Assembly (NCBI GenBank): GCA_964574985.1
Contig: CAZNPH010000017.1
Span: 1 to 64,000 of the forward strand
DNA length: 64,000 bases
Origin: CAZNPH01 sp964574985
GTDB taxonomy: Bacteria; Bacteroidota; Bacteroidia; Bacteroidales; SM23-62
Direction: 5' to 3'
Below, one piece after another: positions 8,530 through 18,276 of the stretch (position 1 is the first letter of the stretch; each line of letters starts with the position of its first letter). The notes below the pieces were generated by a model. The model saw only the letters and a list, made by a program, of their open reading frames with translations. It made no database searches and was not told where the DNA came from. The position numbers and the translations under genes were made by a program.

Positions 8530-11085
8530 ATGAAGACATTCTCATTATTCGCAACATTGTGGATTTTGTCCGGTATCTGCACATTCGCCGGAAACGCTGA
8601 AGTTGACAGCTTGTTGCAGGAACTGGATAAAACAGAAAAAGACAAGAACAGCGTTCATTTGTTGCTCCTGTTATCTGAAAACTACCGGACGATAAATATT
8701 GATTCATCCCTGCTCTTTGCGGAAATGGCAAAAGATTTGTCAGAAAAGTTTTCTTTCAGAACAGGGCTGGCAAACTCCTATAAATATATCGGGATCGTAT
8801 ATTATTATCAAAGTGATTATGTAAAGACCCTGGAAAACTGGGAAAAATCATTTGAGATATACGAAGAACTTGCGGAATCGCCGGACGAATCAATGGCAAG
8901 GACAGGCAAAGAGGGCATGACAAATACCTACAACAATATCGGAATTCTTCACTATTATGAAGGTAGTTACGACACAGCCGTTGAATATTTCGGAAAGTCC
9001 CTGGAAATGGCTGAAGAGCTGGGCTTAAAAAAAGCAATGTCAAATTCCTACCTCAATACAGGAGCCGTTCACGAAAACCAGGGCAATTACCAAAAATCTA
9101 TTGAATACTATTGTAAAGCATTGGAAATTCTTGAAGAGCTGGGTGATTTGAACGGAATGTCAGAATGCTACAACAATATCGGAAATGTTTACTTCAACCA
9201 GGGCAGCTATGACAAGGCCATCCAATATCATCACAGATCACTGAAAAATTATGAAAAGCTTGGCAACAAAAAGGGCATATCACTGTCCTATACCAATATC
9301 GGAAACGTTCACTCTTCACAGGGAAACCATCAAAAGGCAATAGAATATTATCTGAAATCCATAGAAATAGAGGAAACGTTCGGAGATCACAGAGGAATAT
9401 CATTCAATTACAACAACATCGGTGAAGTATACAGGAAACTGGGAAACCAGAAAAAATCCCTTGAATATTACCTTAAATCCTTAAAAATTCGTGAAGAGCT
9501 GAATGACCAGAGGGGCATGTCTGAATGCTACACCAATATCGGCCAATTTTATCAGGAACAAGGCAATTTCGAAAAGTCCGTTGAATATTATCTGAAATCT
9601 TTAAGCATTCAGGAAGAAATCGGCGATAAGGAAGGAAAAGCGTTGAGCTATGCAAAACTTGCCTCATTGAATTCTGTACTTGCGGATACGGCTGTGATTA
9701 CAAAAGGACAAAGAATCCGGTATCTGGACCAGGCGGTCAATTACGGTGGCAAAGCCCTGAGACTGGCAGGGGAGATAAAAGCCACGCCGATCGAGAATGA
9801 AGCTGCAAGTGTTTTGATGGAAGTCTACCAGAAACTGGGCAACTATAAGAAGGCAATGGATTATGCAGAAATTTTCATTGCCACCAAAGACACCATGTTC
9901 AATGAGGAAAAGACCAAAGCCCTTGCAGAAATGGAAATTCGCTATGAGGCAGAGAAAAAGCAGCAAGAGATTGAAAAGCAGAAGATATTGATTTCCAAGG
10001 GAGAAGAAGAATTAAGAAGAAAGAACACCCAGCGCAATGCTTTCATTGGCGGATTTACCTTGATGATGGTGCTCGCGGTGATCATTTACCGCAATTACCG
10101 GCAGAAGAAAAAAGCCAACCGCATCATCAATGAAAAAAATGAGCACCTGGAGCAGGCCAATGCAGAGATCACCGAACAGAAAGAAGAAATAGAATCCCAG
10201 CGGGACGAGATCGAAGCCCAGCGGGATACGGTAACCCGGCAAAAAGAGCAGATTGAAACAATACACCGGTCCCTGACCGACAGCATCGATTATGCCTTCC
10301 GTATACAACAGGCGGTTTTGCCCGGTCAGGATACCCTGGACGATATTCTGGGAGAGCATTTCATCCTTTTCAAGCCGCACAGCGTGGTAAGCGGGGATTA
10401 CTACTGGTCGACCCGTATGAACAACTGGATCATATTCTGTGTTGCCGATTGTACGGGTCATGGAGTTCCGGGCGCTTTCATGAGCATGCTGGGGGTCTCT
10501 TTTCTGAATGAGATCGTGCGTAAAAAGGAAGTGATCCGGGCCAACCGGGTGCTGGATCAGTTGCGTGCCTCGGTGGTGGAGTCACTGAAACAAAAAGGGA
10601 TGGAAGGTGAGCAGAAAGACGGCATGGACATATCCATCTGTGCCCTGAACACCGAAACCAACGAATTGCAGTTTGCAGGTGCCAATAACCCATTGTATCT
10701 GGTCCGCAACAATAATGCGCGGGTGCCGGAATACAAGAGAAAGCTGGAATACAACGGCAGCCTGCTGTATGAGATCGAAGGGGACAAAATGCCCATTGCC
10801 ATTCACGAAAGAATGGACCGGTTTACCAATCATCGTATTGAAACCGAGAAGGGTGATGCTGTTTATCTTTTTTCCGACGGGTACGCAGACCAGTTTGGAG
10901 GCGATAAGAACAAAAAGTTCAAATACAAGCCATTCAAGCGCTTGCTGCTGGAAGCTTCGGATAAACCGATGAACGAACAAAAAGAAATAATCGATAAAAC
11001 CTTTGAAGACTGGAAGGGAGACAATGAACAGGTCGATGACGTTTGTGTAATGGGGGTAAAAATTTGCATAAAAGATAGGGTTTAA
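8530..11085 (+). CDS. Membrane TPR protein with cytoplasmic SpoIIE/PP2C phosphatase domain
   Basis: 851 residues from ATG 8530, where a signal peptide (MKTFSLFATLWILSGI...) begins. The periplasmic part is a TPR array: at least seven helix-turn-helix units of exactly 40 residues with NNIGxxxxxxGxYxxAxEYxxKSL signatures. A transmembrane helix lies near residues 500-522 and is followed by a long EQKEEIESQRDEIEAQ coiled coil. The C-terminal 225 residues are a SpoIIE/RsbU-type Ser phosphatase with metal-binding VVSGDYYW, VADCTGHGVPGAFMSMLG, DGMDISICALN and FSDGYADQFGG. Known relatives dephosphorylate anti-sigma-antagonist proteins; here a periplasmic signal is inferred to control the phosphatase. 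It is first in the run to 15079, 28 bases before the next gene. Confidence 0.9.
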   Translation: MKTFSLFATLWILSGICTFAGNAEVDSLLQELDKTEKDKNSVHLLLLLSENYRTINIDSSLLFAEMAKDLSEKFSFRTGLANSYKYIGIVYYYQSDYVKTLENWEKSFEIYEELAESPDESMARTGKEGMTNTYNNIGILHYYEGSYDTAVEYFGKSLEMAEELGLKKAMSNSYLNTGAVHENQGNYQKSIEYYCKALEILEELGDLNGMSECYNNIGNVYFNQGSYDKAIQYHHRSLKNYEKLGNKKGISLSYTNIGNVHSSQGNHQKAIEYYLKSIEIEETFGDHRGISFNYNNIGEVYRKLGNQKKSLEYYLKSLKIREELNDQRGMSECYTNIGQFYQEQGNFEKSVEYYLKSLSIQEEIGDKEGKALSYAKLASLNSVLADTAVITKGQRIRYLDQAVNYGGKALRLAGEIKATPIENEAASVLMEVYQKLGNYKKAMDYAEIFIATKDTMFNEEKTKALAEMEIRYEAEKKQQEIEKQKILISKGEEELRRKNTQRNAFIGGFTLMMVLAVIIYRNYRQKKKANRIINEKNEHLEQANAEITEQKEEIESQRDEIEAQRDTVTRQKEQIETIHRSLTDSIDYAFRIQQAVLPGQDTLDDILGEHFILFKPHSVVSGDYYWSTRMNNWIIFCVADCTGHGVPGAFMSMLGVSFLNEIVRKKEVIRANRVLDQLRASVVESLKQKGMEGEQKDGMDISICALNTETNELQFAGANNPLYLVRNNNARVPEYKRKLEYNGSLLYEIEGDKMPIAIHERMDRFTNHRIETEKGDAVYLFSDGYADQFGGDKNKKFKYKPFKRLLLEASDKPMNEQKEIIDKTFEDWKGDNEQVDDVCVMGVKICIKDRV
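8917..9636 (+). repeat. Six tandem 120-bp TPR-coding units
   Basis: Units begin at 8917, 9037, 9157, 9277, 9397 and 9517, each encoding one 40-residue TPR. The phase is exact with no indels. Sequences are diverged, so the array is old rather than a recent expansion. Confidence 0.85.
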
Positions 11086-11113
11086 TTTATTTCATGGGAA
11101 AATGGAGGTTCAT

Positions 11114-11686
11114 ATGAGAAAATCAGCAATTCTATTCGCAGTAATGGTCCCTGTGGGCCTTATGGCCGGATGTGGATCAAAAGACGGCGGCTCAGGGTCA
11201 GGGGGCAGTGAGGAAGAAACGGGAATCAGCGTGGAAGATGTGAAACAGGCATCAGAAGCCCTCAAAACCATCAGGGAACAAACCGGGGCGTCCAAAGTGA
11301 GCGAAGGGAAAAGTGCACGGGAAATTGCCGTTACCGCCCTGGAAGCACTCCGGGACACGGATGTTGAAACCGTGAAAAGCACCATGGATGTGGCCATGGC
11401 CGTCAACGTGGATGAAGATTTCATCCGGGATCAGAAGGAAGAATACCTGTCGGACTGGGACGGGGAGATCAAAGGCATACGGTACAGGAAAGACCAAATG
11501 ACCGGCTATCCGCAGGCAGTCGTTTATTATGCGGACAAGGATGAAGACCACATCATGGTGCACATCCTGAACCGGATCGGCTCTTCGGGTGAGCGCTGGT
11601 ATTCCTTCGGCGGAGCCTACGGCTTTGAAGAGATCACCAAGGAGGAATTTGAAGGTTGCCCCGGGGATACCGGGGATATCCGGTAA
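11114..11686 (+). CDS. Small lipoprotein of unknown function
   Basis: 190 residues from ATG 11114. The start is fixed by an unusually good ribosome site, GGAGG at 11104-11108, five bases upstream. The signal ends in the lipobox LMAGC, followed by a Gly/Ser/Glu linker. The rest (about 60-190) has the size and pattern of small NTF2-like or DUF4878-type lipoproteins, with an acidic helical part and a beta-rich C-terminus, but I cannot assign a family. It lies between the TPR-phosphatase gene and another lipoprotein gene and is probably co-transcribed. Confidence 0.75.
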   Translation: MRKSAILFAVMVPVGLMAGCGSKDGGSGSGGSEEETGISVEDVKQASEALKTIREQTGASKVSEGKSAREIAVTALEALRDTDVETVKSTMDVAMAVNVDEDFIRDQKEEYLSDWDGEIKGIRYRKDQMTGYPQAVVYYADKDEDHIMVHILNRIGSSGERWYSFGGAYGFEEITKEEFEGCPGDTGDIR

Positions 11687-11700
11687 GCAGGGGAGAAGCC

Positions 11701-12564
11701 ATGAAAGGGTTGATTCCGGATAAGGTCCTCCGCATTGTCCTGGCGGGATCGTTGTTGTTCACCACATCCTGTTATTCGGAATATGTGCATCTGGATTACG
11801 GATTGCACCACGGTGCCTGCCGGAACGGTGACCATACCAGGGTGGCCTGCATCATTTCAAAACGTGCCTACAGACCTGCCAAAGGCATCGCCCGGTTCCC
11901 CGACGGAGGGATCCCGAAATACCTGCTGGAAGAGGTCAGTCTTTATGTATACGATTCCAGGGACCGGAGCTTGCGGGAAGCGGTGAGTTTTCAGGACCTG
12001 ACGGACTATGCCGGCAGTTACCGTTCTTCATGGAAAAGCAGGCTGGCTTATGAAGGTTCCCTGGTGTATTACCGGGTTACGCCCGTGGAGGGCTGGGACC
12101 GGCACCTGGAATATGCAGCGGAAACAAAAGCGGATTCCCAGCGGATATCAGCATTGCGGGAGAAGTACGGCAAACCATACGCATTCAATGAAAAGACAAA
12201 GGAAATCACACCTGTGGATACCGCGGTTTTCCGGGCGGTCTGCCGGAAGGAAAAAGAAGTGGATTATATGGAGTTCCATCGACGCCTGTCGGAGGTCCCC
12301 CTGTCTGAAATGGGACTGGTCATTCAGGATATCTATCCGAAAACAGACCGTGAGTATATCCGGGAAACCATTTATTGCAGAAACGGATCGGCTGTTTCCC
12401 GCCGGGCGGTGGTGGAGCAGATCATTTCAAAACTGGGCAGGGATGAGATCCGGGAACTCCTGAATGAAATGGATGCATACAAAAACAGCCTCGAAGGCAT
12501 ACAAAAATCAAGCTATGAAAGATGTTCGAAAAATGTTTACGAGCGCATGCAAACGCTGCTCTGA
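11701..12564 (+). CDS. Hypothetical lipoprotein
   Basis: 287 residues from ATG 11701, chosen because GGGGAG lies just upstream and the signal MKGLIPDKVLRIVLAGSLL with lipobox FTTSC begins there. No catalytic motif is recognised. The mature part has Cys residues near the N-terminus (GACRNGDHTRVACI) and a helical C-terminus. It follows the preceding lipoprotein gene by 14 bases and its end overlaps the next gene by 50 bases, so the three are likely translated from one message. The function is unknown, presumably envelope-located. Confidence 0.7.
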   Translation: MKGLIPDKVLRIVLAGSLLFTTSCYSEYVHLDYGLHHGACRNGDHTRVACIISKRAYRPAKGIARFPDGGIPKYLLEEVSLYVYDSRDRSLREAVSFQDLTDYAGSYRSSWKSRLAYEGSLVYYRVTPVEGWDRHLEYAAETKADSQRISALREKYGKPYAFNEKTKEITPVDTAVFRAVCRKEKEVDYMEFHRRLSEVPLSEMGLVIQDIYPKTDREYIRETIYCRNGSAVSRRAVVEQIISKLGRDEIRELLNEMDAYKNSLEGIQKSSYERCSKNVYERMQTLL

Positions 12565-13591
12565 ATGGCTCATTCTCCTAGCCGTTCCGGCGGCCTGCCT
12601 CACAGGGAGCGCATGGGCCCGGGAGGATATTGAACTGACAGAGATACAACTGACAGATACCCTGGACTACACTACCTTTAGGACCGGTAATCACCCCCTG
12701 GACCGGTATCCGCCGGCACATTTGTTTGACACCGATTTGAGCACCTGCTGGGTATGCGGTACGCACGGAAGCGGAGAGGATCCGTCCGTATTCATGCGGT
12801 TGCCGGATGCGGAGCATGCGGTGCTGAACTTTTTTCCCGGGTACGGGAAAAGCAAGGCCCTGTACCGTGCCAATGCCCGTCCCCGGAAAGTCCGGCTGTC
12901 CCTCTATGCGGCTATCAATCCGGACGGATATGTTACCGAAACGGTTGTGCTGTACAAGGCCGCGGAATTTCCGCAAAAAAAGCTGGTGGAAGTCCCCGAT
13001 GAATACGGCATTTGGTCGGTCCCCCTGGATTTTGATCCGGAAACCCTGTCAGATTTCAAGGAAAAAGTCCGGCAGCATTATCATGCAAATTTCAATATCC
13101 CCGTGGCACATACATGCTGGATCCTGAAATTTGAAATAACGGAGACCCGTCCCGGTACCCGGTATGATGACATTTGCGTTTCGGAGATATTCTTCCATGA
13201 TCGGCTGATCTCTTCCGGATCCCTGACCTCTGCCCAGATTGAAAAAGTCTACCTGGATCCCGGGGAAAACACCTTGCTGGTCGACCATGCATATGACCGG
13301 GGGGTTGTTGTGTACCATGATCCTTACAGCATATTGCAGATCATTGAAGTGCCGGAAAACAAAAAATGGGCCATCCTCATATCCGTGCCCGCTGAGATAC
13401 AGGGCAGGGTGGAGACCAATTATTTGCTGGTTGACCTGCTCCGCAAGGAAGTGGTTAATGAACGGCTGGAAAGGTACACCGATGATTATTATTCCGGAAA
13501 TCCCCTGCGTTTTGAAACCGGGGAAGACGGAACCCTTTATCTGGTGTACATGGCAACGGACGGAAGTGAACAAAAGACCGAATTACAATAA
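12515..13591 (+). CDS. Secreted protein with NADase-type glycan-binding-like domain
   Basis: 358 residues from ATG 12515, inside the end of the previous gene; this start gives a signal peptide ending at GSAWA. Residues about 55-130 read HLFDTDLSTCWVCGTHGSGE, then FFPGYGKS and YRANARPRKVRLSL. This is the discoidin-like pattern of the NADase-type glycan-binding domain, which elsewhere accompanies exported toxins, kinases and enzymes. A beta-rich C-terminal region of about 130 residues has no recognised family. It probably binds carbohydrate at the surface. It sits 12 bases upstream of a glycosidase-like lipoprotein gene. Confidence 0.65.
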   Translation: MKDVRKMFTSACKRCSEWLILLAVPAACLTGSAWAREDIELTEIQLTDTLDYTTFRTGNHPLDRYPPAHLFDTDLSTCWVCGTHGSGEDPSVFMRLPDAEHAVLNFFPGYGKSKALYRANARPRKVRLSLYAAINPDGYVTETVVLYKAAEFPQKKLVEVPDEYGIWSVPLDFDPETLSDFKEKVRQHYHANFNIPVAHTCWILKFEITETRPGTRYDDICVSEIFFHDRLISSGSLTSAQIEKVYLDPGENTLLVDHAYDRGVVVYHDPYSILQIIEVPENKKWAILISVPAEIQGRVETNYLLVDLLRKEVVNERLERYTDDYYSGNPLRFETGEDGTLYLVYMATDGSEQKTELQ

Positions 13592-13603
13592 CCAAATCAA
13601 CAC

Positions 13604-15079
13604 ATGATGAAAACATCCGGAATCACACGGGCAGCAATTGCATGCCTGTTTTTCCTTTTGCCGGCATGCGACCGAAAAGAACCAACGGCAGCTCATTCCA
13701 AAGGGCACATCCGCATATATGAAAAGAATCCCTTTTACTGGCAGTACGACAGCCGGCCGGTTTTTCTGATCGGGGGGAGCGTGGAGGACAATCTTTTCCA
13801 GATCCCGCGGCTGGAAGAACATCTTGACCTGCTGCAATCGGTGGGCGGCAATTACGTACGGTGCACCATGAGCAGCCGGGATGAAGGGAATGCCAAACCG
13901 TATGTCAGGGAGAACGGACTTTTTGATCTGAGCCGGTGGAACCCGGAGTACTGGGAAAAGTTCGAAACATTCCTCCGTCTGACCAATGAGCGTGACATCG
14001 TTCCCCAGGTCGAATGCTGGGCCACCTATGATTTTTACCATGGGGAAAGCGGCTGGGTACAAAATGTTTACAATCCGCTGAACAATTCAAACTATACGGC
14101 CCGGGAATCGGGTCTGCCTGAAGTGATCGACCACACGGCCCAGATGAAAGTAAACCCTTTCTTTGAAAGTGTCCCTGATATCGGCAACAACACACTGTTG
14201 CTGGAATACCAGAAAAAATTCATTGACAGGATCCTTTCCTTTACCTTCCCCTATGATCATGTGCTGTACTGCATCGACAACGAGACCAACACCCGTCCGG
14301 AATGGGGGGAATACTGGGCCGGGTATATCAAAGGCAAAGCAAAGGAAGCGGGAAAAACCATATATGTTACCGAGATGTGGGACAACTGGGATCCCACCGG
14401 CGGACAAGTGGAGGGGGTCCGGAGGCAGGATGACGAAAGCCATCCCTTTCTGGACCGGTCAAGCATCTCCAACACCCTGAATGCCCCGGATATCTATGAC
14501 TATCTGGATGTTGCCAACAACAATGCCCAGAACGGGGAGATACATTACCTGTCGGCTCTTTTCGTGAGGGACCGGGTGAAGCGTACCGGCATCATCCGGC
14601 CCGTGAACAATGTGAAAATTTACGGGGGGACCATCTATGAGGAGTGGACAAAGGACTGGGCCGGTTCCTTCAAGGACGGCGAAGAACGTTTCTGGCGGGA
14701 TCTTTTTGCCGGACATGCTTCCGTGCGTTTTCACCGGCCGCCCTATGGCCTGGGCCTGAACCCTGTGGCCCGGCATCATATTCAGAGCATGCGTATGCTG
14801 ACCGATTCCATGGATCTGTTCAGGCATGTGCCCTCGAACGGACTCCTACCGGAGAGGGACCCCAATGAAGCCTTTTGCCTGGCCATCCCGGGGGAGGAAT
14901 ATGTTGTGTACTTCCCCGGCGGGGGAGAGGTGACGATCGATGCCGTCCCGGGCCGGTATGTGTCGCGGTGGCTGCACTTGCGCTCCTCGGTCTGGCGTAA
15001 CCCTTCGGAGATCGAAAATCCCAGCGGACTTTCCACCCCCGACAACGATCAGTGGGTGGTGTGTATGAAAAGGCAATAA
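13604..15079 (+). CDS. TIM-barrel glycoside hydrolase-like lipoprotein with collagen-binding-like C-terminus
   Basis: 491 residues, signal with lipobox FLLPAC. The body (about 35-400) is a cellulase-clan TIM barrel: FLIGGSVEDNLFQ opens the first strand, VGGNYVRCTMSS the second, PQVECWATYDFYHG the fourth and YCIDNETNT carries a likely acid/base Glu (about residue 227). The last 75 residues (AIPGEEYVVYFPGGGEVTI...) match the putative collagen-binding domain found after DUF4038/apiosidase-type enzymes. The substrate is unknown. It is last in the run that starts with the SpoIIE phosphatase. Confidence 0.72.
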   Translation: MMKTSGITRAAIACLFFLLPACDRKEPTAAHSKGHIRIYEKNPFYWQYDSRPVFLIGGSVEDNLFQIPRLEEHLDLLQSVGGNYVRCTMSSRDEGNAKPYVRENGLFDLSRWNPEYWEKFETFLRLTNERDIVPQVECWATYDFYHGESGWVQNVYNPLNNSNYTARESGLPEVIDHTAQMKVNPFFESVPDIGNNTLLLEYQKKFIDRILSFTFPYDHVLYCIDNETNTRPEWGEYWAGYIKGKAKEAGKTIYVTEMWDNWDPTGGQVEGVRRQDDESHPFLDRSSISNTLNAPDIYDYLDVANNNAQNGEIHYLSALFVRDRVKRTGIIRPVNNVKIYGGTIYEEWTKDWAGSFKDGEERFWRDLFAGHASVRFHRPPYGLGLNPVARHHIQSMRMLTDSMDLFRHVPSNGLLPERDPNEAFCLAIPGEEYVVYFPGGGEVTIDAVPGRYVSRWLHLRSSVWRNPSEIENPSGLSTPDNDQWVVCMKRQ

Positions 15080-15153
15080 GAAAAACACAACGGGTTTTCG
15101 CTTATAAAAGAATTGTATACAAGTACTTGGACGATCATGTAACACATTGATAA

Positions 15154-15333
15154 ATGGAATTGGAATTAGATTTAAATGAAATTAAGCGATTAGACGGTTA
15201 TCAAAGATTGACAAGATTTCGCCGAAGGAATTTGAAAATTGGAGTAATTGACAATTATGAGATTTGTCCGATTGTATTCAACTTGTATGAGCGGTTAAAA
15301 AACGAATTCATTTTATATTCCTTTATCAGGTAA
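15154..15333 (+). pseudogene. Possible ParE/RelE-type toxin fragment
   Basis: A 59-codon frame whose middle, IKRLDGYQRLTRFRRRNLKI followed by a GVI strand, resembles the core of ParE/RelE toxins (KLKGYxxxYRIRVGDYRIGV). The N-terminal third is missing and the C-terminal part is degenerate. Its end overlaps the truncated minus-strand TPR gene, so a rearrangement breakpoint probably lies at about 15290-15335. Identification is weak. Confidence 0.3.
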
Positions 15334-15764
15334 GAAAGGTCTTTCCAGTCTGTATCCCCGGGATTTTCTGTCAACAGGGTGCCCGCGGAATGATATGCAT
15401 CGGCAACAATGGTGTCATTTTCACCGATATTCGGCAATGTCTTTTGAATCGCAGATTTTATTGTAGCTGTTGCCTGGTCAAGTTTCCACTGTTTTTGGTA
15501 GCAAATCCCGTGTTTTGTTTCGTTTAACAGATATTTTCTCCATTTTTCTTGTTCCCGGTACAATGCACCTGCCTTTGCATAATAAACAATGGCACTGTCG
15601 TACCTGGCGCTGTCCGTTAAAATGCAGGCTTTTTCATAAAATTCGTCTGCCAGAGCGGTGTCTGCACGGATATTTTGTGAATAGGCGTTTTGTGGGAAAA
15701 TCATTGACAATAAAGAGAATAATGCAATCCTGGCAGCCATTATGCTATGATTCATGGTATGCAT
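15255..15764 (-). pseudogene. Truncated N-terminus of a TPR (CHAT-type) protein
   Basis: 169 codons. The signal peptide ends at QNAYSQ, then helical TPR-like units follow: ADEFYEKACILTDSARYDSA, YLLNETKHGICYQKQWKLDQ and ADAYHSAGTLLTENPGD. This matches the opening of Bacteroidota proteins that continue with many TPRs and a CHAT protease-like domain (usually 900 or more residues). After residue 140 the sequence loses TPR character and stops where a small plus-strand remnant begins, so it is a 5' fragment of a larger gene. Start may be the ATG at 15764, 15752 or 15740. Confidence 0.6.
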
Positions 15765-15950
15765 AAGCGTTCGGTAATGATCCTGTCAAAAATTCACCAT
15801 GCGATGCGGACCTGAAAAAATTCAGAAACAAATAAGTTACAAATATTTTTTGCAAATTGTACATCTGAATGATTCCGGACAATTATGTCAATGATATGAG
15901 AATAAAAGCAAATTAATGAATAAGCCCGGAAACAATTAAAAAATCAAATT

Positions 15951-18188
15951 ATGAGAAAATTAAAAATTCTAACCGCAGTTTTTGCATGTATTTTTCTGAT
16001 CGCTCCGTTTCAGGCGGAGGCACAGGAAAAAGCCATTGATGTTTTTTCCGGAACGGTTTTCATGAATCCGCCCATGGAGTACCGGCCATTGCAGATCATC
16101 CATGGTTTTGACAAGTTCCTGGAAAATCCGGATGAGCTGACCGGTGTTAAAGGGATCGACCGCTACCTCGATAAATTAACGGATCTGGGTGTCGGGGGAG
16201 TGGTTGCCAACGTTGGTTTTAAGGATTATCTGCAAAGTGACCGGCAATGGGAGATCTGGCGCTATGGACTGGAAGGGGCCGTCAATCTGGGGATGACGGT
16301 CTGGATGTATGACGAATATGCTTATCCGAGCGGGAGTGCCGGGGGCATTGTGCCCAGGGCAAACCCGGAATACTCGGCCGAAGGGTTGGCCTGTTATGTT
16401 GTCCGTGCACAGGGAGGGGAGCAGGTTACATATCCCCTGCCGGTGAGTGCCAGGGCTTTTGTGGCTGCAGTTGCGAAGCCTGTGGATGAAGGGGGAAACA
16501 ACAGGACGGTGGATATTTCGGATTATGTGGATGAATGGGGGACTTTGCACTGGAAAGTCCCGGAAGGCGAATGGGAGATCTGTTATTTTGCCAGGCGTCA
16601 GATATACGAGGACACTTTTGTTACCCGGATCCCGCACGGGACGACTAATAAATATATTGATGTGCTTGACCATGAAGCCGTAAAAGCTTTTCTGCGTGTG
16701 ACCCACCAGGCCTATGTATACAATACACCTCAACATCTGTGGAAACATATACAGGCTTCATTTATGGACGAACCGCTTTTGCTGGCTCCCCATTTATCCC
16801 CGCCTGAAGAACGCAAGAATGTGGTCCTCGATATGCCGCTTTTCATTGACCGGCCGGCATCGGTGACCTGGACAAAACGGTTCCCTGACATATTCCGGCA
16901 AATGAAAGGGTATTCGGTCGAGCCGCATTTGCGGTCTGTTTTTGCCGGGGAAACAGCCGAAGATTATTATGTACGGCAGGATTACTGGGATGTGGCGGCG
17001 CATTTGTATGCCACTTCCTTCCACGGGCAGATCGCCGGTTGGTGCGAAAAGAACGGGATCGCATCTTCCGGCCATACTCTTGCTGAAGAAGGATTACACG
17101 GAAACATCATGTTCGAGGGCAGCCTTCAGGAAGTGATCAGGCCTATGCAGATACCGGGGATTGACATGCTGAACGGCGATCCGGAAAGTATGCTGACAAG
17201 AAATCTGGTCGCCCCCAAGGCGGTTTCTTCGGTGGCCCATCTCACGGGAAGGGATCTGGTGCAATGCGAAACATCGGCACACCAGCAACATGTGAACCAG
17301 GATAAGGAAACTTCACTGGCCCAGTGGAAAGGACAGGCCAATATTTTGTACGCCATGGGTGTTAACCTGTTGACCCTGTATTACAACTGGTCTTATATGG
17401 GCGAAGAAAAATACCGTTCGTACACGGATTACGTGGGGCGTCTGGCGCTGATGCTTCAGCATGCCCGGCACATTTGCGACGTGGCGGTATTGTACCCGGT
17501 CAGAACCGGCTGGTGCTGGTGGACCCCATGGCCGTTTGACGATACGCCCGGAGTGGACCGGGGCAACCTGAGTGAAAAAATGGATGACCTGGCTGAGGTT
17601 TATCACAACACCTGCCAGTTCCTTGCACAGGATCAGATTGATTTTGACATTATCGACGAACAGGCGGTCAGGGATGCGGTTATTGCTGACGGCGCCATGC
17701 ATGTTTCCGATGAATCCTACCCGGTGATCGTTCTGCCTGCCGTGGAGGCGCTGGAGCTGGAAACGCTCAGGGCCCTGCAGAAATTTTCGGAAGCAGGCGG
17801 GATCATTGTTCCGGTGGCTGATATTCCTCATCTTGCAGATTCAAAAATAAACCAGAAGGAATTTGATGAAATTGCCGGCCGCCTGTTCCCGGCCGGTACG
17901 GAACGGGTCGATGCCGGAGATCTGACTTCTCTTTTGAAGTCAGAAATCGATGTCGATTTCAGGTTGCCTTCGCCTGATAAAAAGGTTTGCTATACGCATT
18001 ATTACAAGGATGGACGGGATATTTATTTTGTGGTGAACAATTGTTCGGACAATAAGGTTATCCGGCCGGAATTAAGAACCAGGGGAAAATGGGACCTTTA
18101 CCGGCCCCTGACCGGAAAGATCGAAAAAGCACCAAAAAACCTGGAAATTCCTTTTGAACCCTTCGAGGGCGTTTTCCTGGTGAATTGA
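15951..18188 (+). CDS. Secreted glycoside hydrolase, GH106-like (alpha-L-rhamnosidase type)
   Basis: 745 residues with a signal peptide ending near QAEAQ. The opening FMNPPMEYRPLQIIHGFD, the LGMTVWMYDEYAYPSGSAGG block and the later ASSGHTLAEEG and VQCETSAHQ segments are the pattern of GH106-like alpha-L-rhamnosidases and relatives. It is shorter than typical members (about 900-1100) and ends just after the WDLYRPLTGKIE-FEGVFLVN stretch, where many relatives continue with a GH2-like sugar-binding domain. It may therefore be a short subfamily or 3'-truncated. It probably removes terminal rhamnose from pectic or glycoside substrates. No partner is immediately adjacent. Confidence 0.7.
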   Translation: MRKLKILTAVFACIFLIAPFQAEAQEKAIDVFSGTVFMNPPMEYRPLQIIHGFDKFLENPDELTGVKGIDRYLDKLTDLGVGGVVANVGFKDYLQSDRQWEIWRYGLEGAVNLGMTVWMYDEYAYPSGSAGGIVPRANPEYSAEGLACYVVRAQGGEQVTYPLPVSARAFVAAVAKPVDEGGNNRTVDISDYVDEWGTLHWKVPEGEWEICYFARRQIYEDTFVTRIPHGTTNKYIDVLDHEAVKAFLRVTHQAYVYNTPQHLWKHIQASFMDEPLLLAPHLSPPEERKNVVLDMPLFIDRPASVTWTKRFPDIFRQMKGYSVEPHLRSVFAGETAEDYYVRQDYWDVAAHLYATSFHGQIAGWCEKNGIASSGHTLAEEGLHGNIMFEGSLQEVIRPMQIPGIDMLNGDPESMLTRNLVAPKAVSSVAHLTGRDLVQCETSAHQQHVNQDKETSLAQWKGQANILYAMGVNLLTLYYNWSYMGEEKYRSYTDYVGRLALMLQHARHICDVAVLYPVRTGWCWWTPWPFDDTPGVDRGNLSEKMDDLAEVYHNTCQFLAQDQIDFDIIDEQAVRDAVIADGAMHVSDESYPVIVLPAVEALELETLRALQKFSEAGGIIVPVADIPHLADSKINQKEFDEIAGRLFPAGTERVDAGDLTSLLKSEIDVDFRLPSPDKKVCYTHYYKDGRDIYFVVNNCSDNKVIRPELRTRGKWDLYRPLTGKIEKAPKNLEIPFEPFEGVFLVN

Positions 18189-18276
18189 TCATGTCCTGAA
18201 TATTATACCCATTCAGTACCGCCGTTCTTCATTCATTCGGAATTTTGTTCTTCGATCTATGAGAGCAGAAAAATAT

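Noticed and set aside
8917..9636. CRISPR-like or recombinogenic direct repeat
   Set aside because: The 120-base periodicity is explained by 40-residue TPR units that are diverged at the DNA level.
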